Assembly (NCBI GenBank): GCA_023415605.1 | Contig: JAEZKB010000328.1 | Location: 1-28,009, forward strand | Source of the DNA: Pseudomonadota bacterium | GTDB lineage: Bacteria; Pseudomonadota; Alphaproteobacteria; Rhizobiales; Devosiaceae | Direction of reading: 5' to 3' | DNA: 28,009 nt | In this document: positions 6,201 through 14,488 of the stretch, one piece after another | Numbering within the stretch: the first letter of the stretch is position 1 | Layout: every line of letters begins with the position of its first letter | Position numbers and translations under genes: made by a program | The notes under the pieces: model-generated | Told to the model about the DNA's origin: nothing | Databases searched by the model: none | Seen by the model: only the letters and a program-made list of their open reading frames with translations

Positions 6201-7940
6201 GTGACGCATGTTTGGGAGAAGGTCGATGTGCCGCTGCGGGCGCAGGGTACGTACGAGAATGCTTATGTCGAGGTGGACGTCTGGGTCGATCTCGAAGGGC
6301 CGGGGTTTTCCAAGCGCGTTTATGGCTTCTGGAATGGCGGACAGGATTTCGTGGTGCGCGTGCTGGCAACGCGGGCGGGGACGTGGAAATGGAGCTCGGG
6401 CAGCGCGCCACACGACCCGGGGCTCGCCGGCAAGAGCGGCACGTTCGAGGCAGGAGCCTGGAGCGAGGCGGAGCTGGCGGGGAACCCGAACCGGCGCGGC
6501 ATGATCGTTGCCAGCCAGGATGGGCGCGGGCTCGAATATGCCGACGGTACGCCGTATTTCCTCATCGGCGATACGTGGTGGAGCGTGCCGAGCTACCGGT
6601 TTCCGCTGGCGCTGCCGGACAGCCCGCAGCCGGTCGGGCCGAACGCGACACTCAACGATCTGACGCATCATCGGCTGAAGCAAGGCTACAATTGCGTGGG
6701 CATGATCGCGGCGCAGCCGGGCTGGGCCAATGACGGGTATCCGCCGGTGACCAAGATGGCCGATGGCACGTTCGTGCGCTCGGCGTGGCGGCAGCCGGGG
6801 ACGCAATCGGGCAAGGACATGCACAACGAGGGCGGGCGGCCGTTCCTGTTCCCCGGCAAGGTGCCGGGTTTCGAGGACGTGATGCCGGACCTCGACCGGA
6901 TCAACCCGGAGTACTTCAAGGTGGTGGACCAGAAGGTCGACTACCTCAACAGCGTGGGCATGGTGCCGTTCATCGAGTTCTCGCGGCGAGATGCCGGGCA
7001 GGTGTGGAAGAAGTACCACGCCTTCAACGAGAGCTATTCGCGCTATGTGAACTATTGCATGGCCCGCTGGCACGCCAATGTGACGCTGCTCTCGCCCATC
7101 CATTTCGACTCGTGGGCCGAGACGATCCATGCGTCCGAATATTCGGCAGCGATCGAGCTGGCGCTCGAGCGGCACGGCAAGCCGCCGTTCGGCACGCTAC
7201 TGACGGCTAACCCGCAGCCCTCGACGCTGGTCAATTTCGGGCCGGACTCGTGGGTGGATTTGCACCAGAGCGGCAATGTGCGCGAGCACTACACCTACTG
7301 GTATTTGACCGAGATCTTCCAGGCGGAGCCGAAGAAGCCAGCGATCAACGGTGAGCCCTACTACGCCGGCCTGCACCAGCTCGGGACGCCCTATCCGCTG
7401 CGCGTGCCGCCGGACAGCGAGGCCGACCAGTTCTATGTTCGGTCGGGGCTCTATGGGAGCTTTCTCAGCGGCGGGCTCGCAGGGTTCATCTATGGGGCCG
7501 AGGGGATCTGGAACGCCGAGGTGGAGCCAGAGGCGGTGTACCCGATGTGGAAATCATTCCTGTGGCAGTCGGGCGAGCAGATTCAGTACGTCAAGGACTT
7601 CGCCATGGTGCGGGGCATGAAGTATCGCGAGCTGGTGCCGGACAGCGAGCTCGTGATGCCGAACAAGTCGGGGCCGGATTTTTCCTACTATGGCTGGGCC
7701 TATTGCGCGCGGGTGCCGGACAAGAGCCTATTCCTGCTCTACTTCGAGAACGAGGCGCCGGTGGAGGCAAAGGTGCGGGGCCTTACCTATGGCGCACAGT
7801 ACCGGGCGACGTGGTTCGATCCGCGTACAGGCGAATGGGGGACACCGACCGAGCCGATGGATGTGCCGCGGAGCTGCGTGATGGCCTTGCCGGAACGGCC
7901 GGATGGGAGTGACTGGGGGCTGATGCTGGAGCGGGTGTAG
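6201..7940 (+). CDS. DUF5060/DUF4038-type glycoside hydrolase (GH140-like), cytoplasmic
   Basis: A 579-residue putative glycosidase. Residues about 1-100 form a DUF5060-like beta-sandwich (VYGFWNGGQDFVVRVLATRA, TWKWSSGS). A TIM barrel of DUF4038 type follows, starting at YFLIGDTWW (D124) and containing YNCVGMIAAQPGW, VDYLNSVGMVPFIEFS and INGEPYY. E385 in NGEP is the likely catalytic Glu by analogy. The C-terminus (RYRATWFDPRTGEW) resembles the collagen-binding-like domain common in these enzymes. The start is GTG with GAGGGAGGA 8 bases upstream. There is no signal peptide, so it acts on imported glycosides. GH140 includes an apiosidase, but many DUF4038 proteins are uncharacterised, so substrate is open. 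It stands alone between a repeat and a terminator and is the only glycosidase in the window. Confidence 0.8.
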   Translation: MTHVWEKVDVPLRAQGTYENAYVEVDVWVDLEGPGFSKRVYGFWNGGQDFVVRVLATRAGTWKWSSGSAPHDPGLAGKSGTFEAGAWSEAELAGNPNRRGMIVASQDGRGLEYADGTPYFLIGDTWWSVPSYRFPLALPDSPQPVGPNATLNDLTHHRLKQGYNCVGMIAAQPGWANDGYPPVTKMADGTFVRSAWRQPGTQSGKDMHNEGGRPFLFPGKVPGFEDVMPDLDRINPEYFKVVDQKVDYLNSVGMVPFIEFSRRDAGQVWKKYHAFNESYSRYVNYCMARWHANVTLLSPIHFDSWAETIHASEYSAAIELALERHGKPPFGTLLTANPQPSTLVNFGPDSWVDLHQSGNVREHYTYWYLTEIFQAEPKKPAINGEPYYAGLHQLGTPYPLRVPPDSEADQFYVRSGLYGSFLSGGLAGFIYGAEGIWNAEVEPEAVYPMWKSFLWQSGEQIQYVKDFAMVRGMKYRELVPDSELVMPNKSGPDFSYYGWAYCARVPDKSLFLLYFENEAPVEAKVRGLTYGAQYRATWFDPRTGEWGTPTEPMDVPRSCVMALPERPDGSDWGLMLERV

Positions 7941-7964
7941 GCGTCAGCGCACGCGGTCCCAGCC

Positions 7965-7992
7965 TAAAGAAAGGGCGCCTTGCGGCGCCCTT
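7965..7992 (-). terminator. Intrinsic terminator between convergent genes
   Basis: AAGGGCGCC and GGCGCCCTT form a perfect 9-bp stem with a TTGC loop (7971-7992). On the minus strand it is followed by TTTCTTTA, the U-rich tail that ends the RraA-like 2 transcript. The plus-strand side lacks a U tract but may still slow readthrough from the glycosidase gene. Confidence 0.8.
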
Positions 7993-8016
7993 AGTCGTCT
8001 GCACAGGGTCGGAAAC

Positions 8017-8742
8017 TTACCAGGGGCGCTCCTCGAGCTCGACGGTCTTGTCCATCGGCATACCGAGCTTTTCGTAGAAGGCGCGGCGCATGCGGCGGTC
8101 CTTGTCCTGGACGAGCCAGGCGCGCTTGGCGACTTCCTCGCCTTCCTCCTGCGGGATGACGACGATGCCGTCATCGTCGGCGATGATGCCGTCGCCGGGG
8201 CGGACATAGACGCCGCCGCAGGTGATAGGCTTGTTCATCGAAGCGAGCTCGAGGCGGCCGGCCATGTGGCGCATGGACCGAACGGTACAGAAAACCGGCG
8301 ACTGCTGGCCGATGCATTCGGTGGAATCGCGGCAGGCGCCGTCGATGATGAAGCCGACCGACCCCTTGATCTTGGCATCGAGCACGTTGTTGGACCCGAG
8401 CAGGCCGCAGCGGCTCTGCTTGGTGTCGATCACATGCACTTCGTCGGGGGCGCCGAACTTGTGGCCGGCGGGCCAGAGGGCGTCCGGATGGGTGGTGCCA
8501 TCGGGGTTACGCTTGTACTGGCGGTCGTCGAATTCCTCGTAGGTCATCCGCGGCATGGGCCGGTGGATGATGTTGAACTCGGCGGTGGTGGCGATGCCGG
8601 CAAAGAAGATGCCGGGAAAGAGCGGCCGCAGGCGCGGATCCATCTCGTAGGTATTGGTGAAACCGAGCGAGTCGAGCGCGTCGGTAACGTCCGAGGTGCG
8701 CACCTTGCGCAAGATGGCCAAAGTATCCTTGCTGATCGCCAC
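8017..8742 (-). CDS. RraA-like protein, copy 2
   Basis: A 241-residue RraA-superfamily protein and last gene of the minus-strand cluster. Motifs are TSDVTDALDSLGFTN (N-terminal), GSNNVLDAKIKGSVGFIIDG followed by ACRD (middle) and VRPGDGIIADDDGIVVIP (C-terminal). The start is GTG, preceded by AAGGAGG 8 bases upstream. Like copy 1 it keeps the Arg-Asp pair but has Ser at the first position of the D-X20-R-D aldolase motif; it also shares the GS-x-NVL segment and the C-terminal YEKLGMP. The middle third (MPRMTYEEFDDRQYKRN and on) is unlike copy 1, so the two probably differ in substrate. It has its own LysR-type box and promoter 89 bases upstream, although readthrough from the LysR gene is also possible. 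Pyruvate-forming aldol cleavage or decarboxylation of a keto acid is the likely type of reaction. Confidence 0.85.
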   Translation of the reverse strand: MAISKDTLAILRKVRTSDVTDALDSLGFTNTYEMDPRLRPLFPGIFFAGIATTAEFNIIHRPMPRMTYEEFDDRQYKRNPDGTTHPDALWPAGHKFGAPDEVHVIDTKQSRCGLLGSNNVLDAKIKGSVGFIIDGACRDSTECIGQQSPVFCTVRSMRHMAGRLELASMNKPITCGGVYVRPGDGIIADDDGIVVIPQEEGEEVAKRAWLVQDKDRRMRRAFYEKLGMPMDKTVELEERPW

Positions 8743-8807
8743 GGGGCGTTCCTCCTTAGTTCAGGCAAAGGGCTGAAAGCGAAGGTCGCACAAGGGGTTC
8801 GCTGTGC

Positions 8808-8849
8808 AAACTAGCGTTTGGCAAGCGGCGCTATAGGTGGGTGCTATAG
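8808..8849 (-). promoter_or_regulatory. LysR-type box and promoter of RraA-like gene 2
   Basis: CTATAGGTGGGTGCTATAG (8831-8849) is two CTATAG units separated by 7 bases and fits a LysR T-N11-A box. The proximal CTATAG (8831-8836) would serve as -35, with TAGTTT (8808-8813) as -10 after exactly 17 bases. The same arrangement, including a shared TTGCCA and ACG-TAGTT in the spacer region, occurs at 14489-14530. A box overlapping a poor -35 suggests activation. The site begins 2 bases from the stop codon of the LysR gene. Confidence 0.6.
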
Positions 8850-8850
8850 G

Positions 8851-9789
8851 CTATTCCACCGGGGTGGCGTGCCACCAGTCGAGGCTGGCTTCGGCGCGGA
8901 GAAGTTCGGCGGCGATGCGGCCGGTTTCACGCGCGGCCTTGGTCTGCGGACGGTTGTCGGCGCGGGCCAGATAGACGGTGCGCTCGATGGTGGGGCCGAC
9001 GATGCGCGCGGTGCGCAGCGGCGGATCGAGATCGGACTCGTGGAGGGCGGCGAGCGACAGGATGGTCATGCCCTGGCCGCGCTGCACAAGACGCTGGATC
9101 TGCAGGAAGGCATCGATCTCGATGATGACGCGGGTGGAGACACCGAAGCGCCGGAGATGCTGGTCGAGCAGCAGGCGGAGGCCATGGCGCTCGGTGGGCA
9201 GGATCAGCGGCACCTTGGCGATGGCCTCGATGGGCACATTGCCATCGGCATCCAGCAGCGGGGCTAGCGCCTCGTCGGAGGCGGCGGCGAGGTAGAGGGT
9301 TTCGGAAAGCAGCGGCTCGGAGTGGATGCCGGCGATGGCGCTCTCGACGAAGATGAGGCCGAGATCGAGCTCTCCGGTGCGGAGCCAGGCGATGATGGTG
9401 CCCGACATGGTCTCGACGATGCGAAGGCGGACGTTGGGAAGTTTTTCGCGCACCGCCTCGATCAGCGGCACGCAGAGCACCGAAGCGAGAGAAGTGGGGA
9501 CGCCGAAATGCACGGTGCCGACCGGGCTCTGGGCGTGATGGCGCAATGCTTCCTGCGCGGCTTCGGCCGATTGCAGTATAAGCCGGGCATGGGCAAGCAG
9601 TTCCTCGCCTTCGGCGGTGAGCAGCACGCCACGCGGGCGGCGATCGAAGAGCGAGACGCCGAGGTCGGTTTCGAGCGTCTTGATGCGCACAGAGAGCGAT
9701 GGCTGCGCAACATGCAACCTCTCGGACGCGGCCAGGATGGAGCCACTTTCGGCGACGGCAACGAAGTAACGCAGATCACGCAGGTTCAT
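8851..9789 (-). CDS. LysR-family transcriptional regulator
   Basis: A 312-residue LysR-type regulator. The N-terminal helix-turn-helix (MNLRDLRYFVAVAESGSILAA through LDRRPRGVLLT-type segment, about residues 1-65) is textbook; an effector-binding domain of periplasmic-binding fold follows (VGTVHFGVPTSLASVL onward). It lies inside the minus-strand catabolic cluster, 18 bases after the CitE-like gene and before RraA-like gene 2, so it is probably co-transcribed with its targets rather than divergent from them. No clear ribosome site is visible at its start. The CTATAG-N7-CTATAG boxes at 8831, 14512 and (weaker) 19527 are its candidate operators. The inducer is presumably an acid intermediate. 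Confidence 0.92.
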   Translation of the reverse strand: MNLRDLRYFVAVAESGSILAASERLHVAQPSLSVRIKTLETDLGVSLFDRRPRGVLLTAEGEELLAHARLILQSAEAAQEALRHHAQSPVGTVHFGVPTSLASVLCVPLIEAVREKLPNVRLRIVETMSGTIIAWLRTGELDLGLIFVESAIAGIHSEPLLSETLYLAAASDEALAPLLDADGNVPIEAIAKVPLILPTERHGLRLLLDQHLRRFGVSTRVIIEIDAFLQIQRLVQRGQGMTILSLAALHESDLDPPLRTARIVGPTIERTVYLARADNRPQTKAARETGRIAAELLRAEASLDWWHATPVE

Positions 9790-9807
9790 GGAACTGGTCG
9801 CACTCGG

Positions 9808-10701
9808 TCAGGGCTTGCGGGACTGCCGCTCCTCAACGGCTGCGTGACGCTGGAGCAGAAGCCGGGCGCGGTCAATCACCGGTTGGTCTACCATGGCGCC
9901 CTTCCAGGCGATGGCGCCCCTGCCCTCGGCCTGTGCCTGCTCGTAGGCGGCAATAAGTTCGTGGGCCGCGGCAACCTCCTCGGGACGCGGAGAGAAGGCG
10001 GCATTGAGGATGGGAACCTGATCGGGGTGGATACAGAAGCCGCCGGCAAAGCCGAGGGCGCGGGCGCGCTCGGCGGTGCGGCGGTATGCTTCGCGGTCGG
10101 CATAATTGGCCACTGAGCCGACATAGCCGATGGGCAGCACGCCGGCCGCGCGGGCGGCAGCAACGGCCTGGACGTTGGGGACGTAGAGCGCTTCTTCCAC
10201 CGGCTCCATGCCCATGGAGACGGCAAGATCCTCGGCACCGACAGTGATGGCGACGACCCGCGGGGCGGCAGCGATGGCGGTCATTTCCAGCAGACCTTCG
10301 GCCGTTTCAATCATGGCGACGATGCGGGTGTGGCCGACCGGCAGGCCGGCGGCCTGTTCGAGTTCGGCGAGCACCTCGCCGACTGCGCGCACATGAGCGG
10401 CGTTGGGCACCTTGGGCAGGTTGATGGCCATGACATGCGGCCCGACCGAGGCTTCAAGGTCGCGGATGGCGATGCGCCACGGACGATTGATGCGGACGAC
10501 GACATCAAGACCCTGCACCGAGAGCGCGCCGGCGACGGCAGCGACGCGATCGCGCGCCTTGTCCTTCAGGTCTGGCGGAATGGAATCTTCGAGATCGATC
10601 TGGATGCAGTCGGCGCCGCGGCGTGGCGCGCCTTCGATGAACCGGTCGTTGAGGGCCGGCACGAAGAGCATGGAGCGCCAGACCGGCAGGGGCTGGGTCA
10701 T
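9808..10701 (-). CDS. HpcH/HpaI (CitE-like) CoA-ester lyase
   Basis: A 297-residue TIM-barrel lyase of the citrate lyase beta-subunit/malyl-CoA lyase family. It carries RSMLFVPALNDRFIEGA, the ADCIQIDLEDSIPP segment, the CoA/substrate Arg in VVVRINRP, the metal-binding Glu in MIETAEG and the Asp in VGAEDLAVSMG. Family members cleave malyl-, citramalyl- or related beta-hydroxyacyl-CoA into acetyl-CoA (or propionyl-CoA) and a 2-oxo acid. Its start overlaps the stop of the CoA-transferase gene by 4 bases (ATGA), so the transferase very likely supplies its thioester substrate. This pair resembles the last steps of itaconate or methylaspartate-type routes; here the dehydrogenases upstream suggest an oxidised sugar or polyol derivative instead. 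The exact hydroxyacyl-CoA is unknown. Confidence 0.88.
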   Translation of the reverse strand: MTQPLPVWRSMLFVPALNDRFIEGAPRRGADCIQIDLEDSIPPDLKDKARDRVAAVAGALSVQGLDVVVRINRPWRIAIRDLEASVGPHVMAINLPKVPNAAHVRAVGEVLAELEQAAGLPVGHTRIVAMIETAEGLLEMTAIAAAPRVVAITVGAEDLAVSMGMEPVEEALYVPNVQAVAAARAAGVLPIGYVGSVANYADREAYRRTAERARALGFAGGFCIHPDQVPILNAAFSPRPEEVAAAHELIAAYEQAQAEGRGAIAWKGAMVDQPVIDRARLLLQRHAAVEERQSRKP

Positions 10702-11873
10702 GTGGTGACCTGCATCAGTTCGGCAAGAATTTCGTCGGTATGTTCGCCAAGGCGCGGAGCTGGGTAACGGAATGTGCCCGGTGTCCCCAAGAGGCGGGGC
10801 ACGATCTCGTGCATCGGCACCGAGCCCAGATCGCGGTCGGCGAGTTCGGTGATGGCACCGCGGCCGAGCACGTAGGGGTCCGTGACCAGTTGATCCATCG
10901 AATAGACCGGCGCACAGGGCACGCCGGCAGACTCGAAGGCGGCAAAGGTCTCCTCGAGCGAGCGGGCCATGGTGTAGGCCGAGATGATGGCGTCGAGCTC
11001 GTCGCGATGTTCAACGCGGGCATCGTTGGTGGCAAAGCGCGGATCGGTGATCAGTTCGGGCCGACCGATGGTGCGCATGATGAGTTCGGCCATGGACTGC
11101 ATGGAGCCCGAGACGGCGATGAAGCCGCCATCGCGGCAACGATAGACATTGCGCGGCGCCGTGTGGGGCGCCTGGTTGCCCGAACGCATGGTGACATCGC
11201 CAGTGACGCGATGCTTGATGGCCTCGCTGGCGACCAGCGATAGCATCGGTTCGAACAGAGACAGGTCGATCGACTGCCCCTTGCCCCTGCCGGTTTCGAC
11301 GACACGCAAGGCGGTGAGCACGGCGAAGGCGCCATAGAGGCCGGCGACCATGTCGGCCATGGCCAGCGGCGGCAGCGCCGGAGGCCGGTCCGGAAAGCCG
11401 TTAAGATGGGCGAAGCCCGACATAGCCTCGACCAGCGTACCGAAGCCAGGGCGGCCGCGGTAGGGGCCGGTCTGGCCCCAGCCGGAGATGCGGAGGATCA
11501 CCAGATCGGGGTTGATGGCGAGCAGTTGGGCCTCGCTGTAGCCCCACTTTTCCAGCGTGCCAGGGACGAAATTTTCGACCAGTACCTGAGCGGTGCGCAG
11601 TAGGTGTTCGAAGGTCTGGCGGCCATCGCCCTTGCGAATATCGAGGGCGAGGCTGCGTTTGTTGCGGCCATAGATCTTCCAGAAGGTCTCGACGCCGGCA
11701 GCGCGCCAGCGGCGGAGATCGTCGCCCTTTTCGGGATGCTCGATCTTGATGACATCGGCACCATAGTCCCCGAGCAACAGCGTCGCCATGTTGCCGGCGA
11801 CGAGGCGGCTGAGATCAAGCACGCGGACGCCGTCGAGCGGGCCCGTCTGCGCCGGGTCGAACGCGCGCGTCAT
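10698..11873 (-). CDS. Family III CoA-transferase (CaiB/BaiF), copy 2
   Basis: A 391-residue family III CoA-transferase. Motifs are LDGVRVLDLSRLVAGNMAT, GDYGADVIKIEHPEKGDDLR, NKRSLALDI, ISGWGQTGPY and the catalytic Asp D174 in LAMADMVAGLYG. It overlaps the alcohol dehydrogenase stop by one base (TGATG) and the CitE-like start by four, so it is tightly coupled inside the operon. Together with the lyase it would convert a carboxylic acid made by the alcohol and aldehyde dehydrogenases to its CoA thioester, followed by retro-Claisen cleavage. It is clearly related to, but distinct from, copy 1 at 1987-3228, which is in another regulon. Confidence 0.9.
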   Translation of the reverse strand: MTRAFDPAQTGPLDGVRVLDLSRLVAGNMATLLLGDYGADVIKIEHPEKGDDLRRWRAAGVETFWKIYGRNKRSLALDIRKGDGRQTFEHLLRTAQVLVENFVPGTLEKWGYSEAQLLAINPDLVILRISGWGQTGPYRGRPGFGTLVEAMSGFAHLNGFPDRPPALPPLAMADMVAGLYGAFAVLTALRVVETGRGKGQSIDLSLFEPMLSLVASEAIKHRVTGDVTMRSGNQAPHTAPRNVYRCRDGGFIAVSGSMQSMAELIMRTIGRPELITDPRFATNDARVEHRDELDAIISAYTMARSLEETFAAFESAGVPCAPVYSMDQLVTDPYVLGRGAITELADRDLGSVPMHEIVPRLLGTPGTFRYPAPRLGEHTDEILAELMQVTT

Positions 11874-12985
11874 CAGGCGATCTCGATCAGCGGCTTGATC
11901 TCCTCGAGCCGCTTCATGCGCTCGAGCGCGAGGTTCACGTCGCCGAGCTTGTAGCGGTTGGAGATCATCTTGACGAAGGGAACGCGGCTCTGGTTGCGTG
12001 AGACGAAATCAAGCGCCTTCCAGTAGCTCCTCGCGTCGCCGGAGAAGGAGCCGATGACGTGGACGTTCTTCTTGACGATGGTGGAGGGCTTGATGGTCGT
12101 CGCACCCTCGCCGAGCTGACCGACGACGAGATAGCGGCCGCCCTTGCGGACGATGTCGAGCCCCTCGCCGAAAGCGGCAGGATGGCCGGTGAACTCCATG
12201 ACTACATCGGCGCCGCGGCCGTCGGTCAGGTCGCGGATGGCGTCGAGGCGGGCCTGGGCGTCGTGGCGTTCGATCGAGATGGTGTCGCTGGCGCCGAACT
12301 CATGCGCCAGTTCGAGCCGGGCATCGGGGGCGCCGACGACGATGATGCGCTTGGCGCCGGCCACCGAGGCCACGGCGGCAGCGAGTAGACCGAGCGGTCC
12401 AGCGCCTTGGATGACGACGCTCTCGGTGGGCGAGACGCCGCCAAGATTGTCGAAGCCGTTCATCACCGAGCGGAACGCGCAGCTACTGAGCGAAGCCAGT
12501 TCGTTGCCGACATTGTCGGGCACCTTGATGCGGCCGGACTCGGGCAGCACGTAGCCATATTCGGTGAAGCCGCCGAGGAGATGCGGGGGCCGCTCCATGT
12601 TCTCGTACATATAGGCGCGGCGGTTTTCGCAGAGCGTGGGCTGGCGCGCTACGGTGCACCAGAAACAGGAGCCGCAGGCGGTGTGGGTCCAGCAGATGCG
12701 GTCGCCGACGCAGAGCGGCTGGCCGACGGTGTCCTTGTCGGCGCCCGCGCCCATCTTGACGATGCGGCCGGTCATTTCGTGGCCAAGGATCACTGGCAGG
12801 TCGACCTTGAGCGCCAGCGAGCCTTGCCAGAGGTGAACGTCGGTCCCGCAGATCGAACACGCTTCAGTCTTCACCAGCAGTGCACCTGGCTCGATCTCGG
12901 TCGGGATCGGCACGTCCTCGAGCTTCAGCGGATCGCCGAAGTGGCGGAGGACAGCGGCACGGGAATGGGACGGAATGGCGCTCAT
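11873..12985 (-). CDS. Zinc-dependent alcohol dehydrogenase (MDR superfamily)
   Basis: A 370-residue medium-chain dehydrogenase/reductase. Catalytic zinc residues are visible as C46 (CSICGTD) and H69-E70 (GHEM). The structural zinc lobe has C104, C107, C110 and C119. The NAD-binding motif is VVIQGAGPLGLLAAA. Family members oxidise polyols, sugars or secondary alcohols; the general pattern resembles sorbitol/threonine-dehydrogenase-type proteins. The gene begins 5 bases after the aldehyde dehydrogenase stop and overlaps the CoA-transferase start by one base. With the aldehyde dehydrogenase it could oxidise an alcohol group to a carboxylate for CoA activation. Confidence 0.9.
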   Translation of the reverse strand: MSAIPSHSRAAVLRHFGDPLKLEDVPIPTEIEPGALLVKTEACSICGTDVHLWQGSLALKVDLPVILGHEMTGRIVKMGAGADKDTVGQPLCVGDRICWTHTACGSCFWCTVARQPTLCENRRAYMYENMERPPHLLGGFTEYGYVLPESGRIKVPDNVGNELASLSSCAFRSVMNGFDNLGGVSPTESVVIQGAGPLGLLAAAVASVAGAKRIIVVGAPDARLELAHEFGASDTISIERHDAQARLDAIRDLTDGRGADVVMEFTGHPAAFGEGLDIVRKGGRYLVVGQLGEGATTIKPSTIVKKNVHVIGSFSGDARSYWKALDFVSRNQSRVPFVKMISNRYKLGDVNLALERMKRLEEIKPLIEIA

Positions 12986-12990
12986 GCTGC

Positions 12991-14430
12991 TCAGCCGTGG
13001 TTGAGGACGATGGTCTTGGCAGCGGTGAGTTCCTTCAAGGACTCCAAGCCCTTCTCGCGGCCGTGGCCGGAGCGCTTGGAGCCGCCGAAGGGCAGTTCGA
13101 TGCCGCCGCCAGCGCCATAGCCATTGATGAACACCTGGCCGGCGCGGACGCCCTTGGCCATGCGCATCTGGCGCGCGCCATTCTCGGTCCAGATGCCGGC
13201 GACGAGACCGTAATCGGTGGCGTTGGCGATGCGCAGCGCATCGGCTTCGTCATCGAAGACGATGGCGGCGAGTACGGGACCGAAGACTTCGTCACGGGCC
13301 AGCGTGTGATCCTCGGGGACCAGGTTGAGCAAGGTCGGGCGGACGAAATAGCCGTTTGGATCAGCGTTCTCGTGCATGGTTCCCATCGCCACGGCCTCGA
13401 TCTTGTCGGCGGCGGCGCGGTCCAGAAAGGCCTGGACACGGGTCTGCTGGTTCTTGGTGATCACCGCGCCGACATCGAGATCGAGATCGTGCGGACCGAC
13501 CTTGAGCCGATTGAAGCGGCGCGTCAGTTCGGTCATGAACTTTTCGTAGACGCTGCGCTGGATCAGCACACGGCTGCCAGCCGAGCAGGTCTGGCCGGCA
13601 TTCTGCACGATGGCGTTGACCGTGACATCGGCAGCCTTCTCGAAGTTGGCGTCGTCGAAGACGATCTGGGGCGACTTGCCGCCCAGTTCGAGAATGCAGG
13701 GAATGTGGTTCTCGGCCGCCGCCTTCTGGATCAAGGTGCCGACTTCGGGCGAACCGGTAAAGGAGATGAGGTCGATGCCGGGGTGGCCCGACAGCGCCGC
13801 GCCGGCCTCTTCGCCGAGGCCGGTGACAACATTGACGACGCCGGCCGGAATGCCGGCTTCCATCGCCAGTTCCGCCATGCGGATGCAGGATAGGCAGGCC
13901 TCTTCGGCGGGTTTCAGCACGGCAGTATTGCCGGCCGCGAGCGTCGGCGCGATGGTGCGGCCGAACATCGAAATCGGGTAGTTCCACGGGATGATGTGGC
14001 CGGTGACGCCTCGCGGCTCGCGCAGGATCATCACCTGGTAGCCGGAGAGGAACGGGATGGTCTCGCCGTGGATCTTGTCCGCCGCGCCGGCGAAGAACTC
14101 GAAATAGCGCGCGGTGACGATGACGTCGGTACGCGCCTGCTTGAGTGGCTTACCGGTGTCTCGCGCTTCGAGTGCGGCGAGTTCTTCGGCATTGGCGAGG
14201 ACAAGCTCGCCGAGCTTATGCAGCAGGCGGCCGCGTTCGAGTGCGGGCATGCGGCCCCAGGTCCCTTCGAAGGCGCGGCGGGCGGCGCGCACCGCCGCAT
14301 CGACATCGCGGGCAGAGCCGCGGGCGATGCGGGTGAACTCGCGGCCATCGGAGGGGCTGACCACCGGCAGGGTTTCGCCGGTCTCGCTCGGCCGCCACGT
14401 ACCGGCGACCAGGATTTTATCGAACTGCAT
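12991..14430 (-). CDS. NAD(P)-dependent aldehyde dehydrogenase
   Basis: A 479-residue aldehyde dehydrogenase of the ALDH superfamily and first gene of the minus-strand operon. The coenzyme motif IPWNYPISM, the Lys in LKPAEEACLS, the general base E248 (LELGGKSPQ) and the catalytic Cys C282 (GQTCSAGS) are present, with the usual 34-residue spacing between Glu and Cys. It oxidises an aldehyde to an acid in the cytoplasm. I chose MQFDKILVAGTW as the start because it begins the conserved fold and the promoter distance then matches that of RraA-like gene 2. The frame is open upstream with further ATGs (up to 14505), but those lie in or above the proposed leader; the ribosome site is weak for all candidates. 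Confidence 0.9.
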   Translation of the reverse strand: MQFDKILVAGTWRPSETGETLPVVSPSDGREFTRIARGSARDVDAAVRAARRAFEGTWGRMPALERGRLLHKLGELVLANAEELAALEARDTGKPLKQARTDVIVTARYFEFFAGAADKIHGETIPFLSGYQVMILREPRGVTGHIIPWNYPISMFGRTIAPTLAAGNTAVLKPAEEACLSCIRMAELAMEAGIPAGVVNVVTGLGEEAGAALSGHPGIDLISFTGSPEVGTLIQKAAAENHIPCILELGGKSPQIVFDDANFEKAADVTVNAIVQNAGQTCSAGSRVLIQRSVYEKFMTELTRRFNRLKVGPHDLDLDVGAVITKNQQTRVQAFLDRAAADKIEAVAMGTMHENADPNGYFVRPTLLNLVPEDHTLARDEVFGPVLAAIVFDDEADALRIANATDYGLVAGIWTENGARQMRMAKGVRAGQVFINGYGAGGGIELPFGGSKRSGHGREKGLESLKELTAAKTIVLNHG

Positions 14431-14488
14431 CGTACTCAAGGCTCGTGCACATTGTGTCATGGACCGTTGCATGGGGGTGCCGGGGCGA

